Shown here: piece by piece, positions 20,692-32,154 of the stretch | Layout of the letters: each line of letters opens with the position of its first letter | How positions within the stretch are numbered: position 1 is the stretch's first letter | Assembly: GCA_949317995.1 (NCBI GenBank) | Contig: OX439036.1 | Span: 4,457,207 to 4,521,206 of the forward strand | DNA: 64,000 nucleotides | Direction of reading: 5' to 3' | Source of the DNA: Acholoe squamosa | Taxonomy: Eukaryota; Annelida; Polychaeta; Phyllodocida; Polynoidae | The notes under the pieces: model-generated | Told to the model about the DNA's origin: nothing | The model's database searches: none | What the model saw: only the letters and a program-made list of their open reading frames with translations | Translations under genes and position numbers: made by a program

Positions 20692-21059
20692 TTGACCCCG
20701 TTGTGACAAATAGTAGCAATGTCCAAGTTCCCATACATGCATTATCATTACGATAGGTAAAGACTACTGGGTGCAATCACAGTAGTAAAAATCCTAATCT
20801 ATAACCATAGTGTTGCCCATATAGAGTTAAAGCATGTTAACCACCACCAACCCCAATCCATCCACCCTGACTTCCTTACATCGCCCAATTACCGCACAGT
20901 CCAGTAAACCCGTATACCCAGTACTCCAACACCACCACTACAGTAAGCTTCATGGCCACTCACTACTGGCGGCCATTTCCTAACCTTCTACGACTGCTCA
21001 CGTTCAATTTACACGGCCCAATAGCAGTGGTCATACTATGCCTGCAATAGCAAACTCTA
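20692..21059. other. intergenic with part of a CTACGACTGC MITE
   Basis: No gene. From about 20990, TTCTACGACTGCTCACGTTC and ACGGCCCAATAGCAGTGG match 4326 onwards and give a partial, one-ended copy of that element. Confidence 0.5.
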
Positions 21060-21970
21060 TAACAACTACATAAATGACAAATAGCCATGGATCAAGTAGC
21101 TCATCAGAGGGGTCCAAAATGAATTTTGCAGTATGGTTAAATCCTTTTTGTGTGCATTAGGGAACATATATTGGGCTATGGTGCCCATATATGAGGGAAG
21201 GTTAAATATACATATTAGGATGACTACAGTACAATGCCTTATTACATGGTTGTAGGTGTGACCACACACTTTCTATTCAATGCCATGGCAGAGAGTTACT
21301 GTCAGGCAGAAAGTCCTAACTAATATGCAATGTTCCTTTGATATCAAGGAACAACTAACATTTACTGGTTATACTTAAATGTCAAGCACCTTGCAGTATG
21401 ACTGCATTATATGGTCATAGACGTAACGATGGTCGTAGATGTGACCACACATTTGTATTCAATACAAATTGAGTTCCAATAATCTCATTAACTCTCATTG
21501 TTGCTTTCATAATAAGGTATAATTAACACATAATACTGATACCCAAGTATCAAGTACTTTGCAAGAAAACTGAAGACATTTACATGGTCGTAGATGTGAC
21601 CATGGTCGTAGATATGACCACACATATACTTTTCTTATGATATCTCTGGTAGTATGCAGAATATAATAACCAAACTCACAGGGCTTATTGTTTTTTATAT
21701 AGAGGTATAAGGGACACATAGTAAGGATAGTTGAATATGAAACACCTAGCAGCATGGTTGCATGTATGGTCATAAATGTGACCACAGATAAACTACCCCA
21801 AATCCAGATCACAGCCTCTTGGCCATACAGTTCTACAGGTAGGTTCATTTTTCTTGATGTGCTACATAGGTACATATAAGGTCTCGGCATGGTAGATTTT
21901 ATTAGTCCATACACTGTGCATTTGCTAGTGTAAGGTAACCTAAAAAATGTCATAGATGTGACCACTCATC
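21060..21970. repeat. degenerate tandem array, about 170-180 bp period
   Basis: The marker GTCGTAGATGTGACCAC or near variants recurs at 21245, 21429, 21590-21630, 21768 and 21947, each following similar text (ATTGG/ACATATAG, AAGCACCTTGCAGTATG, TTTGCAAGAAAAC). Units have drifted strongly. Open frames on the minus strand here are repeat-driven. Confidence 0.7.
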
Positions 21971-22460
21971 GATTACACAAAAGGGTTTATGTACCCATTC
22001 ACCAGAAAAGATTATCCATGCATCTCCAATTGTTACTAAAAAGTCTCTACCCTAGGGGAAATATACCAGGTGTAATGAATAAGGATTTGGCCATCTCTTT
22101 ATTCATTTTTTAACAAGGGGAAATAATTATTTTTTTCTTTAACAAGTTGCCTTTATTACAGAAAGATAGTTTAACAGAACAGTTACAATAGCAGCTTAGA
22201 AAATTATGTACCTCATCTGTGTATGTGAAGGAGGGTTGAGTTTCAGTTTGTAGCAAGGCAAACTGGTTTTGGGTGGCAGCCCTATATATTCATAGTGATA
22301 TATAAGTACATAATTTACCACGATGGCTGTAAATACATATGTCCAAAAGAGATAATCTAATAAACAGTTATAACTGGTAGCTTATAATACCAAGTCTTCT
22401 GTGAGTCTTTTGTCAATACTATTCATGAATTAGACATGCATCAGAATCTGTTCAGTCTGG
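21971..22460. other. intergenic, no gene seen
   Basis: AT-rich sequence without supported features. Confidence 0.5.
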
Positions 22461-22712
22461 AGGGTCTTTCCAAAAACAAAACGAGATTGCCTCCTTTATA
22501 GCATAAAACGTGTTCATACAAATGTGCATGATGGCATGCACGTTCTGATTGTCTTTCCAAAAGATATACAATGTGTTTCTATGGAGACATGCACAAGTCT
22601 GCTCATTATTAGGTGCACGTTTTTTGAAATGGGAAGACGAGAACACCTTTTATCAAAAGAATTCTCTGCACGTTTTTGTATTCTGAGCTCGTTTGCATTT
22701 TGGCAAGACCCT
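22461..22712. mobile_element. 252 bp inverted-repeat element, AGGGTCTT termini
   Basis: Left AGGGTCTTTCCAAAAACAAA and right GCATTTTGGCAAGACCCT are inverted. The left is preceded by TCTGG and the right followed by CCAGG. Its tip (AGGGTsTT) and apparent CCWGG target resemble the AGGGTGTTGC family at 11657 and 62927, so the two may share a transposase. A partial extra end (CATTTTAGCAAGTCCCTCCC) lies at 22741. Confidence 0.65.
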
Positions 22713-22814
22713 CCAGGAAAAAATAGGTGCTTCCTCGTTTCATTTTAGCAAGTCCCTCCCGGGCAGACATACAATCACTGATTCTAAATTTTGGGGTTTA
22801 AAATCATAATGGTT

Positions 22815-23018
22815 GTATGCAGTTGTAATACCTTCAGAAATGGCCTCCTGTAAGCAATAGTGCCTTTTAAGGTGCATGTAGGTTATAGTTGTAGTACCTT
22901 TAGAAATGGCCTCCTCTAAGCAATAGTGCCTTTGAAGGTACATGTAGGTTAGTTGTAGTACCTTCGGAAATGACCTCCTGTAAGCAATAGTGCCTTTTAA
23001 GGTGCATGTAGGTTAGCC
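22815..23018. repeat. three-copy tandem repeat, about 66 bp
   Basis: Three successive copies of AGTTGTAGTACCTTCAGAAA then TGGCCTCCTGTAAGCAATAG then TGCCTTTTAAGGTGCATGTA. The GAAATGGCCTCC word also appears at 5236 and 41714. Confidence 0.9.
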
Positions 23019-24035
23019 AAGCACAACCAACACTTCGGTGAACCATCAGCCCGCCTAGCAACAAAACATATTTAGTACCGCTTCACTCTAAGCTCTTAAC
23101 TATGGCTAGAAAGTACAGTTCCTCAAGCATTATGCTTCCTTGCTGTAATGCACATTGCCAGTGCAAAAATGACTGACATATATCAATGCAATTTGTCACG
23201 GCTCCTTCAACTGCAGTGTGCTTAGGACAATTCCAGAAATAGTCCATACGTTTGGTGTATCGTGTATGGTGATATGTGGCTGTTTAAGAGTTAAGCGGCA
23301 ACTCCAGTGTAACAAAAGGTTGTACGGCCACTTCCCACCTTAACGCACCAATGCCTTATTTATAACAACAGTGAAGCTTCATTGGTTCTGTACGTTTACC
23401 GATTCCCCTAACCCTACTCCCTCCCTTGCTGTATCATGTTCCCAGATTTTCCATGACTCCCCCTCCCATTTTGGAAACTCTGTACATTTTCGTTTCACTA
23501 GCAAATATTTTCACTTTATATATGGAAAATAAAAAAGAAATCATCTAGTGCGATGGACACATAACTGAACAGTCTAAAATGTTTTCATCTGAAGATGATA
23601 TACGCCTACAGCCACAGTTGTTAATGGGCTATAAATACCCCTCTAAGTAGGCAGTGGAACCACATGTGCATACAACAGAATCTAAATCTGGTACGCTGAT
23701 TCATACTTACAGTTGTATTGCAAATGTATTGCAGAATAAAAAAAAACTGAGTATGATAAGTTATTCTGTCTGATAATAAGTCCCATATCAGGGAAACAAA
23801 AGTTTTTCCCACCTAGGGAACCAGGAAGGGGTTATGCAGGATGGGCTGTGTACATTCATACCATGTTGAGAAAAACCTTCCAGAGCAGTGACAATCATCT
23901 GCCCCATATGTACCTGGGACTGTGACGTACGGCTGCAGGTTGCTGAATACAGCTCGAAGTAGGTACCCTCTTTTCATAACAAGTCATAACAGTATGCCAT
24001 CTGCCCCCTATGTACCTGACATTTAGACATGCTGG
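23019..24035. other. intergenic, no gene seen
   Basis: No coding frame. Near 23958, AGTAGGTACCCTCTTTTC is a stray piece of the AGGGTGTTGC element found just downstream. Confidence 0.5.
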
Positions 24036-24684
24036 AGGGTGTTGCTCCTATTGTAAAAGGAGCTCTGGAGGCTCTTGCTCCTATAGTAAAAGGAAGAGCT
24101 GGCTAAAAATGCCCTCATTTCCAGTCCTTTCTTTTCATGTAGCTATAACTTGTCCCTTTTGTTGCTCACAAGTGGTCATTCAAGTACGGTGCTCAAAAAG
24201 GGGGATTTGAATAGGTGCCTAGTTGGGAGAAGTCAGTCAGTACTATAAACTATAAATAAACTATAGACTAATGTGGTGAGTGCAAGTACTTAGGTGAAGC
24301 AGTGCACGACTTGTTTAGAAAAGAGGGCATATACTCACAGCTCTTTTTACAATAGGAGCAACAGCCTACTGAGTATGTTCCCTCTTTTCTAAAGAAGTCG
24401 TGCACTGCTTCACCATTCAACTTGCACTCACCACATTTGTCTGCAAAGTCACCTGCCTTGTTTAAAATAGAGAGAGTTGCACTACCAGGTATCTGCTATA
24501 TAGTTTATTATACTGACTGACTCCTCCCAACTAGGTACTTACTCAAATCCTCCTTTTTTAGCACCATACTTAAATGACCACTTGTGAGCAACAAAAGGGA
24601 CAAGTTATAGTGACATGAAAAGAAAGGACTGGAAATGAGGGCATTGTTAGCCAGCTCTTTCTTTTACTATAGGAGCAACACCCT
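24036..24684. mobile_element. head-to-head composite of the AGGGTGTTGC element
   Basis: The outer left end AGGGTGTTGCTCCTATTG is followed within 40 bp by a second left end (AGGCTCTTGCTCCTATAG, 24079). A forward copy runs to about 24366 (AGGAGCAACAGCCT). Then an inverted, partly truncated copy runs from about 24378 to ACACCCT at 24684, followed by CCAGG. Forward and inverted copies share ACTGGAAATGAGGGC/GCCCTCATTTCCAGT and the other family words. The arrangement suggests one element inserted into or beside another and then rearranged. Confidence 0.8.
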
Positions 24685-24856
24685 CCAGGTGGTGCACTGT
24701 AAGGCTGTCAGTCTCCTCCCATGTACCCATATCAACCATGAAGCATTATGGAAGTCAGGGGCTCTCATCACTGGCAAAAGAAATATATAAAGATGGTGGG
24801 TGCTATATATAAATAAGCAGTAAGTATAGAATGTGGGTTAAATCCTTGCCAGAAAT
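24685..24856. other. intergenic spacer
   Basis: No feature beyond the CCAGG at 24685. Confidence 0.5.
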
Positions 24857-25466
24857 ATGCTGCCTTTTCTTTTTTTTCTATGTTCAATGATTATGAAAAC
24901 ATTTTTGTTTCTAAGTTAGAAAGATGTAAGTGAGAGATCCTTGCCAGAAATATGCTGCCTTTTCTTTTTTTCTCTATGTTCAATGATTATGAAAACATTT
25001 TTGTTTCTAAGTTAGAAAGATGTAAGTGAGAGAACTAACAAAGGTTTTTGAAACTTTTTTTTTCTACATATTGAATGATGGGAGCAGTTGTATACATGCT
25101 TAGAAGAGAATGGACTTGATTTTGATTATTAGTCGCACCGTAACATTGTCTTGCTGTTCTCAGCTGTTTTGTACAAATGACTCTTTTTTTTTAACCGATG
25201 TCTAGCAGTGCTGCCTTTTCTTTTTTTCTCTATGTTCAATGATTATGAAAACATTTTTGTTTCTAAGTTAGAAAGATGTAAGTGAAAGAACTAACAAAGG
25301 TTTTTGAAACTTTTTTTTTCTACATATTGAATGATGGGAGCAGTTGTATACATGCTTAGAAGAGAATGGACTTGATTTTGATTTTTAGTCGCACCGTAAC
25401 ATTGTCTTGCTGTTCTCAGCTGTTTTGTACAAATGACTCTTTTTTTTAACCGATGTCTAGCAGTGT
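24857..25466. repeat. recent tandem duplications (A-A-B-A-B)
   Basis: Block A (about 80 bp; TGCTGCCTTTTCTTTTTT to GAAAGATGTAAGTGAGAGA) appears at 24857, 24952 and 25211. Block B (about 176 bp; AACTAACAAAGGTTTTTG to CCGATGTCTAGCAGTG) appears at 25034 and 25290. Copies are almost identical, so the duplications are recent, and the order A-A-B-A-B points to two separate events. Confidence 0.93.
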
Positions 25467-25508
25467 TGTTTCCATTCAGAGCTGTAATGCACAAAGTCAA
25501 TCGAGTAT

Positions 25509-25592
25509 TTAACCCTTGAAGTGCCGCTAATGCAGCTGACCTGGCAGCTAGTGCGCTCGATGCATCAATGCATCAGTGGACGTTAAAGCATT
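25509..25592. mobile_element. miniature TTAA-type MITE relic
   Basis: TTTAACCCTTGAAGTGCCGCT at the left and GCATCAGTGGACGTTAAAGC at the right keep the family ends. The core is missing. Confidence 0.6.
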
Positions 25593-26689
25593 TGCGGTAC
25601 ACCGAGGGACAATTGTCACTGATAGACCATTCCAACTGTCATCCATCTACCTGCAGTAGAATAGAAGGTACAACTGATCCACAGGTAGAGGTCTTCTTAA
25701 CATCCTATCTTTTGTGTTCTTAGCCAGGCTGACTAAGCCTTTAGATGATAATTCTTGATTGAACTAGACAGGGCTTCTACCTTGGAGAATCACCTGGGAT
25801 GGAAACATGAACCACAATAACCACATACCCATGTGGGGCGTTAATAGAGTGACTCAGGAAGGTGGTGAGAGATACAAACACCTATAGAGTGGAAGTATCT
25901 GGCCAGCATGCCAGTGTCTAAAATGCTGCAAATTAAACCTTTATCACTAATCTCTCAAACCTTTCTGAAAATGGTTGTTATGTTGAATAGTTCCTTGATG
26001 CGAGAATCACCCCTAGTGCACATCATGTATGAAAACCCAATCTCATTTCCTCCCCTCCTCTTCGAATCTTACCAGCTACACCCTTAGAAAGCATACCATA
26101 CCCAGCTGCAGCAGCAGTAGTAGTAACCGATTCGCCCACTGGGTGGCACCTCCTCACCCCGGCAGCATCCACAGTCTGCTGTAGAAGGCAATGCTGGTAC
26201 TGCAGGAATGGCTCGGTGAGCTGCTCCCTCCAACAGGCCTTGATCTCACTGTATAGGGGAGATTGGAGACTACAGTGGGAACTGCTCTATGCATGGCCTG
26301 CTGCTACTTAGGGTACTACTACTGCTCAGTCACAACCAGAGCTAGAGCTACAGCCATTGGGAGCAATAGCAGGAAGGTCTAGAGGAGTGAGCTGTGACCA
26401 GGGGTTGTATTGTGCAAGAATAACTTCAGTTTGTCTAGCACTGTCAGGACTACCTTGTCTTGCTTTCATCTACCAGCACACGAGTTGGGTCAGTCAGGGC
26501 ACCGGTGTAGAGGATTGTGGAGTGTCAGTAGAACCACGTGCTACTAAAGCTCATCTCCAAGTCAGTAGTGCATCAGCTTCAACAGAGTACTCACTGAGCA
26601 GGATATTACCCCCTGTGAGAAGTACAACAACTTGAGAAAGAGAGCAACTCAGGAGGAGTGAGTAGAAGAGGTCTATGGTGTTTCATACA
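25593..26689. other. intergenic, no gene seen
   Basis: Repeats of AGCTGCAG and CTACTGCT words but no clear array. A plus frame at 26357-26635 has no recognisable similarity. Confidence 0.45.
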
Positions 26690-27400
26690 CTAAGTGAGGA
26701 CCCGCACCACGTGTGGGACATTGTGAAGCAGCTCATGTACAGGGTCCCTCTACTACTGACACACAAGTGGCAGATGTACTATTAACAGCTGATAGTTTCA
26801 GTAAGTTGTACATATCAGGTTATAACTAATAGAGCATCTCAGTGTGAGGACAGGGACCACCTGTGAGCAACTCATGTAGATAGATACTTGTACTACTAAC
26901 GGAGAGGATCTGCTGCAGCCCAATTATACATCCGAACTAGGAAAGACGGATATCAGCTTGAAGCTGGAGTCGGTGAGCTGTACCCATCAGGGTATAACAC
27001 ATATATAGAGTAGCTCAGCATTGGGACCAGGACCACGTACGAGCTGCTCTTATAGATTGGTACTTGAAGTGCTAACAAGAAGAGCTGATACAGCACAAAT
27101 ATAGTCAAACTAGGAGGTAAAGATTCACTGATATCTGCTGATAGCCCGAGTCAGTGAGTTGTACCCATCAGGTTATCACTGATAGAGCAGCTCAGTGTGA
27201 GGCAGGGGACCATGTATGAGCTGCTCATATAGAGAGGACAAGGAGGATCTGCCACAGCCCCATTACAGGCACTCCATGAGATAAGGATAGACTGATACCA
27301 GCTGAGAGCCTGAGTCAGTGAGCTTTACAAGAGGACCAGGAAGACTAGAGAGGAGCTCGTAATGCCTTGTACTGACAAGTAGCGGCCGCTACAGCCCCGT
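26690..27400. repeat. degenerate tandem array, about 175 bp period
   Basis: GTGAGTTGTACCCATCAGG, TTATCACTGATAGAGCAGCT, CAGTGTGAGG and GACCACGTATGAGCTGCTC recur in order at about 26810, 26985 and 27165, with weaker copies on either side. Confidence 0.75.
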
Positions 27401-27960
27401 TATACTCTGGGAGAAGGTGACACCAATTAGGAGTCAGTGTGAGGGATCCAGTGCTCAGTACCTCAGAGACGTATTACTTCATGGTACGGCCGCTGGAGGA
27501 TCAACTGACTGATAACACAGGCCACCATATACATAAATCTCTTGTTTTCAATTTACCTATACATTTTTCACTATAGTAGACGGGTAGCTATCCCAGCATC
27601 TAACTATTTATCACTCCCGATACAACAAGCCTCTCAGCAGTCATTTAAGGCGGCTTCTCATTCAATGGCCCAGGACATATGCAGGTCAATCCATTAGTTT
27701 CAGTGTATTAACACAGCAGCTATATCAAGACTAAGTCTTTTTATTTGAGAGGACAATCTCATTTAGGGGGAGAAGCAGCAAAGAGACTTTCTAAGTCTCC
27801 AGTGTCATAACCCACCCACCACTGCTCCTCTGCTACCAACACAATATTGGTAGCCATTGCCTCAGGCTGCCTGTGTCAGGTACACATGAAGGGAATCTGT
27901 TACCAGTAAAGGGACGGCAAAGTAACTGATCTAACGGTTAACCTGTGAGCAATTACAATT
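27401..27960. other. intergenic, no gene seen
   Basis: Unique-looking sequence next to the array; no supported feature. Confidence 0.45.
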
Positions 27961-28275
27961 ATTCAACAGTCACCAAACTGGTGAAAAGAGCAGCTCACTC
28001 AAGATATTTGCAGATGTTACTTAACATTGCAAAAGTGAGACTGCAGTATCTATAGGAAATTTTGACTGACAGTTTGCATTTAAAAGAGCAACCAGGGACT
28101 GAGCATATGAAAGGAGCAGCTCATCCAAGCGGACTAGAGTGAGACAACTTGAAAGAGGTTACAGTCATCTATAGGAGTTTATGAGTGAGTGAAGTATAAG
28201 AGAACAGCCATATATAGAGGTGCTACCACCAAGCCTGAGTTATAGTGAAAGGAGCAGCTCAATGTGAGTGTTGAG
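27961..28275. repeat. degenerate repeat, about 132 bp period
   Basis: GTGAAAAGAGCAGCTCACTC (27976), GAAAGGAGCAGCTCATCC (28109) and GTGAAAGGAGCAGCTCAATG (28243) are spaced about 133 bp apart, with ATCTATAGGA words between. Confidence 0.6.
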
Positions 28276-28439
28276 ACCACATACGGGAGTACTACCACTC
28301 CTTGGGCAGCTCAGTGTGCTGGTACGGGGTGAGTGACAGGTGCCGTGACCGTTCAATGACAGGCCGGACGTGCCGACTGGTACCATTGGCTGATAGAAGA
28401 GCCACAGTGTCCAGGGGCTGAACACAGTCCACCATTTAA

Positions 28440-28995
28440 CTGGTAGCTTCTATACTATACCAGGACAAACCCACAGGACAAGACCCCAGGACAAGCTCCT
28501 AGATCAGGCCTCCTCTAGCAAAAGCCTCCTAAAAGACAGCTTCTAGGACAAGGGCAACAAACATACAAAACTAGAGCTGGTAGCCTTCAGGGGTCAAGCA
28601 AGAGTGGTTCAGGAAAGGAGGAAGGACCCACATTTTGATTATTCAGGCATTATAGAGCCCAAATGTAGACATGTGATCTACTTCAGCAGGCTAATTCCCT
28701 ATGCAAGTAATATCTTCATCTCTCAGCCAATCAGAAAAAGGTTTCAACTTTTCCTTGCCCTGAGAAAAAGCTTACAGTGTGGAACGACTAAGGGTCTATC
28801 AAGTTTTTAATCACCTCCATAGTTTCAAAGCACTGAGCTAATAGATAAGACCTAACAAGTCCTAGTATACAGAGTGCTACTCGATTATCGACAGGACAAC
28901 TGACAGGAGAATCCCCCAGGACAAGCTTCAAGGTCAAGCCTCTTCTAGGATAGGCCACTCGGAAGAAAACTGCTAGGACAAGACAAGTAGGGTTC
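28440..28995. repeat. direct duplication of a GGACAAG-rich segment
   Basis: CCCCAGGACAAGCTCCTAGA and GGCCTCCTCTAGCA (28483-28520) return as CCCCCAGGACAAGCTTCAAG and GCCTCTTCTAGGA (28913-28950); both runs end GCTAGGACAAG-like. About 430 bp separates them. The frame at 28604-28810 lies between and is unrecognised. Confidence 0.65.
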
Positions 28996-30042
28996 AGGAT
29001 TTACAGAAACAACTGACACATACATAAACTAACAAGTGCGCTACTTGAGAAGGCAGCTCCACAGGAACTGACACAATGACAATTTAGTCAATTTGAAGGT
29101 CAGTCTTAACTTCTATTTTCTGAGGTAGAATCTGAACATCTCCTTCAGAGTATTTGAAAAGTTCACAAAACATTCTGATTTTGCCAATTCACTCAGGTAG
29201 AAGGAATCCCCCACTGTCTCATGACTCTTAGTATTGAAGCAGTCTACACCCCTGTAGGCTGTTCTCTGTCTTTCCAAAGAATTGAATATCTTACCACACA
29301 TCCTGAGCCAATATAGGTGATGTGTTTTCACCAAACCAGTCATATCTCTTACATTCTAGTGCTCAGATAATGAGGTCTAAAGGGTAAAATAACGATTTTA
29401 ATTAAAATAGGTTTATTTGGTGTTTGATTAAATTGATATCTCCCCTGTAATATTGTAGAGGATTTTATGACAAGAATGTGGTGAAACTAGCCATTATATT
29501 TGCGGTGATCGATTATTGTCACAAGAATTTTGGTCAAAATTTAGTTGATATATCCAACATGGGTTGCACATAACAAAATAATCACTAGTTAATACCATAT
29601 AACTCTTAATGACATCAGAAAGCCACACCTCTTTACTTTAGTTTGGTACCAAGGTTATTAGGTTTATGACTAATACATGGCAATTGGGAACTAAATCCAC
29701 AAACCATGTACTCTTGTGTCTTCCGGTCGGACCGATGAAAGCCCTGCCTTTAGGCCTGCAAATCTGAGTTTCAGCTTTGCCCGATTTAAAATTTTGAAAA
29801 TTCACTAAAAATTCAAAAATATTGATATCTAAATGAATTAAAAGATAGCTTATGATGTATTCTATATGGATGTACAATACCCCAGGAACCCATTTTTGCG
29901 ACTTATGACTGGTTAGGTGAAAACACATCCTTGTATCAACTCAGCACTTAGACAGAAAATCAACCTCATTGGTTGACTGTAATGTGTTGAAGGGTACTTC
30001 ACCCAAAACCTTAGACAAAAGCTCAGAACCTCACAGACTAAG
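28996..30042. other. intergenic, no gene seen
   Basis: AT-rich. Minus-strand frames at 29113-29343 and 29638-29928 are open but match nothing I know, and I see no splice or promoter context. Confidence 0.45.
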
Positions 30043-30173
30043 AATGTAATATATAATGGATAGACTTGCACGAGTTGGCTTCAGGGGGTGATAGAAGCAT
30101 GAGCCGTAGGCGAATGCTTCTATTAAACCCCATGAAGCCAACGAGTGCAAGTCTATTCATTATATATTGCATT
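30043..30173. repeat. 131 bp palindromic hairpin element
   Basis: AATGTAATATATAATGGATA then GACTTGCACGAGTTGGCTTC pairs with GAAGCCAACGAGTGCAAGTC then TATTCATTATATATTGCATT. Inner arms ATAGAAGCAT/ATGCTTCTAT flank a 13 bp loop GAGCCGTAGGCGA. A GAG/CTC change in the arms (CACGAGTTGG against CCAACGAGTG) interrupts otherwise close pairing. Probably a small mobile hairpin. Confidence 0.85.
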
Positions 30174-31093
30174 TATAACACGGTTCCCACCATTAATTCT
30201 AAGTATTTACCTTAAAAAATGATATAATCCATTCATTTCTTATGCGAGTTGACAAGACGGCCCTCCGCCATCTTGGTTTCATGTTGTTGTATGCTTAGGC
30301 TGGCGAACTCCTCAAACTCCAACTCTCATAGACCTACTACTGCGAACACGTCGAGACAGGGCTGCGCCAGTCTAAAATATAATCCATTCTGTACACACCA
30401 GGCGGCGGCACCTGTAGTGTTTACAGAACGGGGAAGATGCACGGCAAGTCGCTCGATTCGAAAGTTTAATAATTTTTTATATCAAATACAGCCATAATAT
30501 CAAGGAATCTAGTCGACAGAGAGGTAAAATATGGTTTCAACTATGTTATGTCCAAAGGATTTCGCTATATTTGGTCTATAAGCTTCAAAAATGGAGAATT
30601 TACTATCGTCTTACGGTAGGTTTCAACATGTCCGCCCCGCTGTCCGCTCGCCGTGAATTTCGGGTGCTCTATCGCCAGATATAGGAATCAATATTATCCA
30701 TTTTCGGCACTGAAAACTCTCTAACCGTGTTATAACTGAGTATAACTAGTTTGTCATACTAGTAATTATGCATGATCAAGTTGTCATATGAGAAATATCA
30801 TATGACTAGTGGTATATAGTGTAAATACATCAAGCTCTCATAAATAGTGTTATTTCCAGTTGTCACTGGTTAATTCAGCTTTAGGCAACATGTAAGAAAT
30901 ATCAATCACACAGTAGTTAGTATGTAGGTAATTTGTACATACAGTAAATATACAGTAGTTTATAAAGTATAATGTTCTGTTCCACTCCACCTGTGAGGTA
31001 ATAATAATACAATGTCCAGCATAGTTCTAGGTGGGTTCCCACACCTAGCTCCTGACCTGCTGCTTAGAGGAATAATGTAATAATGAATAACTT
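30174..31093. other. intergenic, no gene seen
   Basis: Contains CCGCCATCTTGG at 30266, a YY1-type word, and a short CpG-bearing stretch at 30625-30675. No coding frame recognised. Confidence 0.45.
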
Positions 31094-31374
31094 TACCCTC
31101 TGGTGGAAGTCTTGAGGAAGATACCCTCTGGCCACTAATGATGGAAACCAATGCCTGTCTAGCATAGTTTCACCATAGTGCAGTGGTATAGCAGGTAGCA
31201 GGAGATGACTGGAGATGTTACCTCTAGAGCGGTTCTTGGTGTTCTGTCCTCCTGGAGGTGCAGACAGGCTATTTGTAGCAAATCTTGGAAAAGCACCTCC
31301 AGACTGACTGGGGCCAGTAGCATCTGCCTAACTCTACAATTGTTAGAGGGGAGCCTTTCATGTGTCACTGGGTG

Positions 31375-31620
31375 CACAAAGGACCCCCATGGGCGCCGCT
31401 GTGTCCCCCATTGTCTTGGTCGGTTCTGTAACTTCAAACCCTCATAACTCAGTCGTTTACGCAGCTACAGCCGCCATTTTGCGCATGCGCGGAGTTGAAT
31501 ATGCCAAGTTTAAACTGCTTGCTGGATAGGCGCGTAACTCCCGCCGGTTTGTCTGTAGTGCACTCAGAGCTCTATTCAGTCTCCATGGCGTAACTTCCTT
31601 AATAATGAGAGTTCCGCCTT
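31375..31620 (-). promoter_or_regulatory. YY1 plus NRF1 promoter-like block
   Basis: GCCGCCATTTTG (31470-31481), the reverse of the YY1 site CAAAATGGCGGC, abuts TGCGCATGCGCG (31480-31491), a perfect NRF1 palindrome (YGCGCAYGCGCR). CpG dinucleotides are frequent from 31390 to 31560. In animals, this pair marks start sites of broadly expressed genes, and YY1 orientation suggests transcription to the left. On that strand the first ATGs give only short frames: ATGGCGGCTGTAGCTGCG then stop, and a longer one starting near 31413 (MGDTAAPMG) that stops after 17 residues. The promoter might drive a spliced transcript with a short first exon or a non-coding RNA. Confidence 0.45.
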
Positions 31621-32154
31621 GATCTTGGGCTCATTCTGACCGTCAAATTATGGGCTTTTCATAAATGCTTTGATATTTGACCTAGCTTGCTCAGGGGCGA
31701 CGCTAGAGCGACCGGACGGTTATGGCGTCGTGCTTATGTAACCCATTTTTCAGCCCTTAGAGTGCTCAGACACTCATGACGGCGTCTGTGGTGCCCAGGC
31801 ACCCCTAATGGCTGTTTGCATTCACTTACAAGTTATTAGTTTGTGCACTGAACCATGAGGTCGCACACTGAGACCCTCATTTTTATTATATTGTGCAGTG
31901 AACCATTAGGTCGGAGCCTTTGATGTCATAAACTCTGTCTGACTGACTTGGTTTGGTGTGCAGTGGGGCATGAATGCTCTTATACAAAGTTTGAGCACTC
32001 TTATAGCTCTTAGAACCAACCTCTGTATTAATTTCTGATAGATATTCTTTGATTAATACAAAATATGTTAGAATTTATGGAATAATAAAATGGTATATCA
32101 TAGAATACTCCCTCTCCCCCGAGAGAATGCGAAACTCCGTCATTTCGCCGAGGG
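31621..32154. other. intergenic, short internal repeat
   Basis: GTGCACTGAACCATGAGGTC (31843) and GTGCAGTGAACCATTAGGTC (31895) are a 52 bp-spaced duplicate. No gene. Confidence 0.45.

Noticed and set aside
26041..26070. CTTCGAATC word as a tRNA T-loop
   Set aside because: No A box or cloverleaf arms lie at the required distance.
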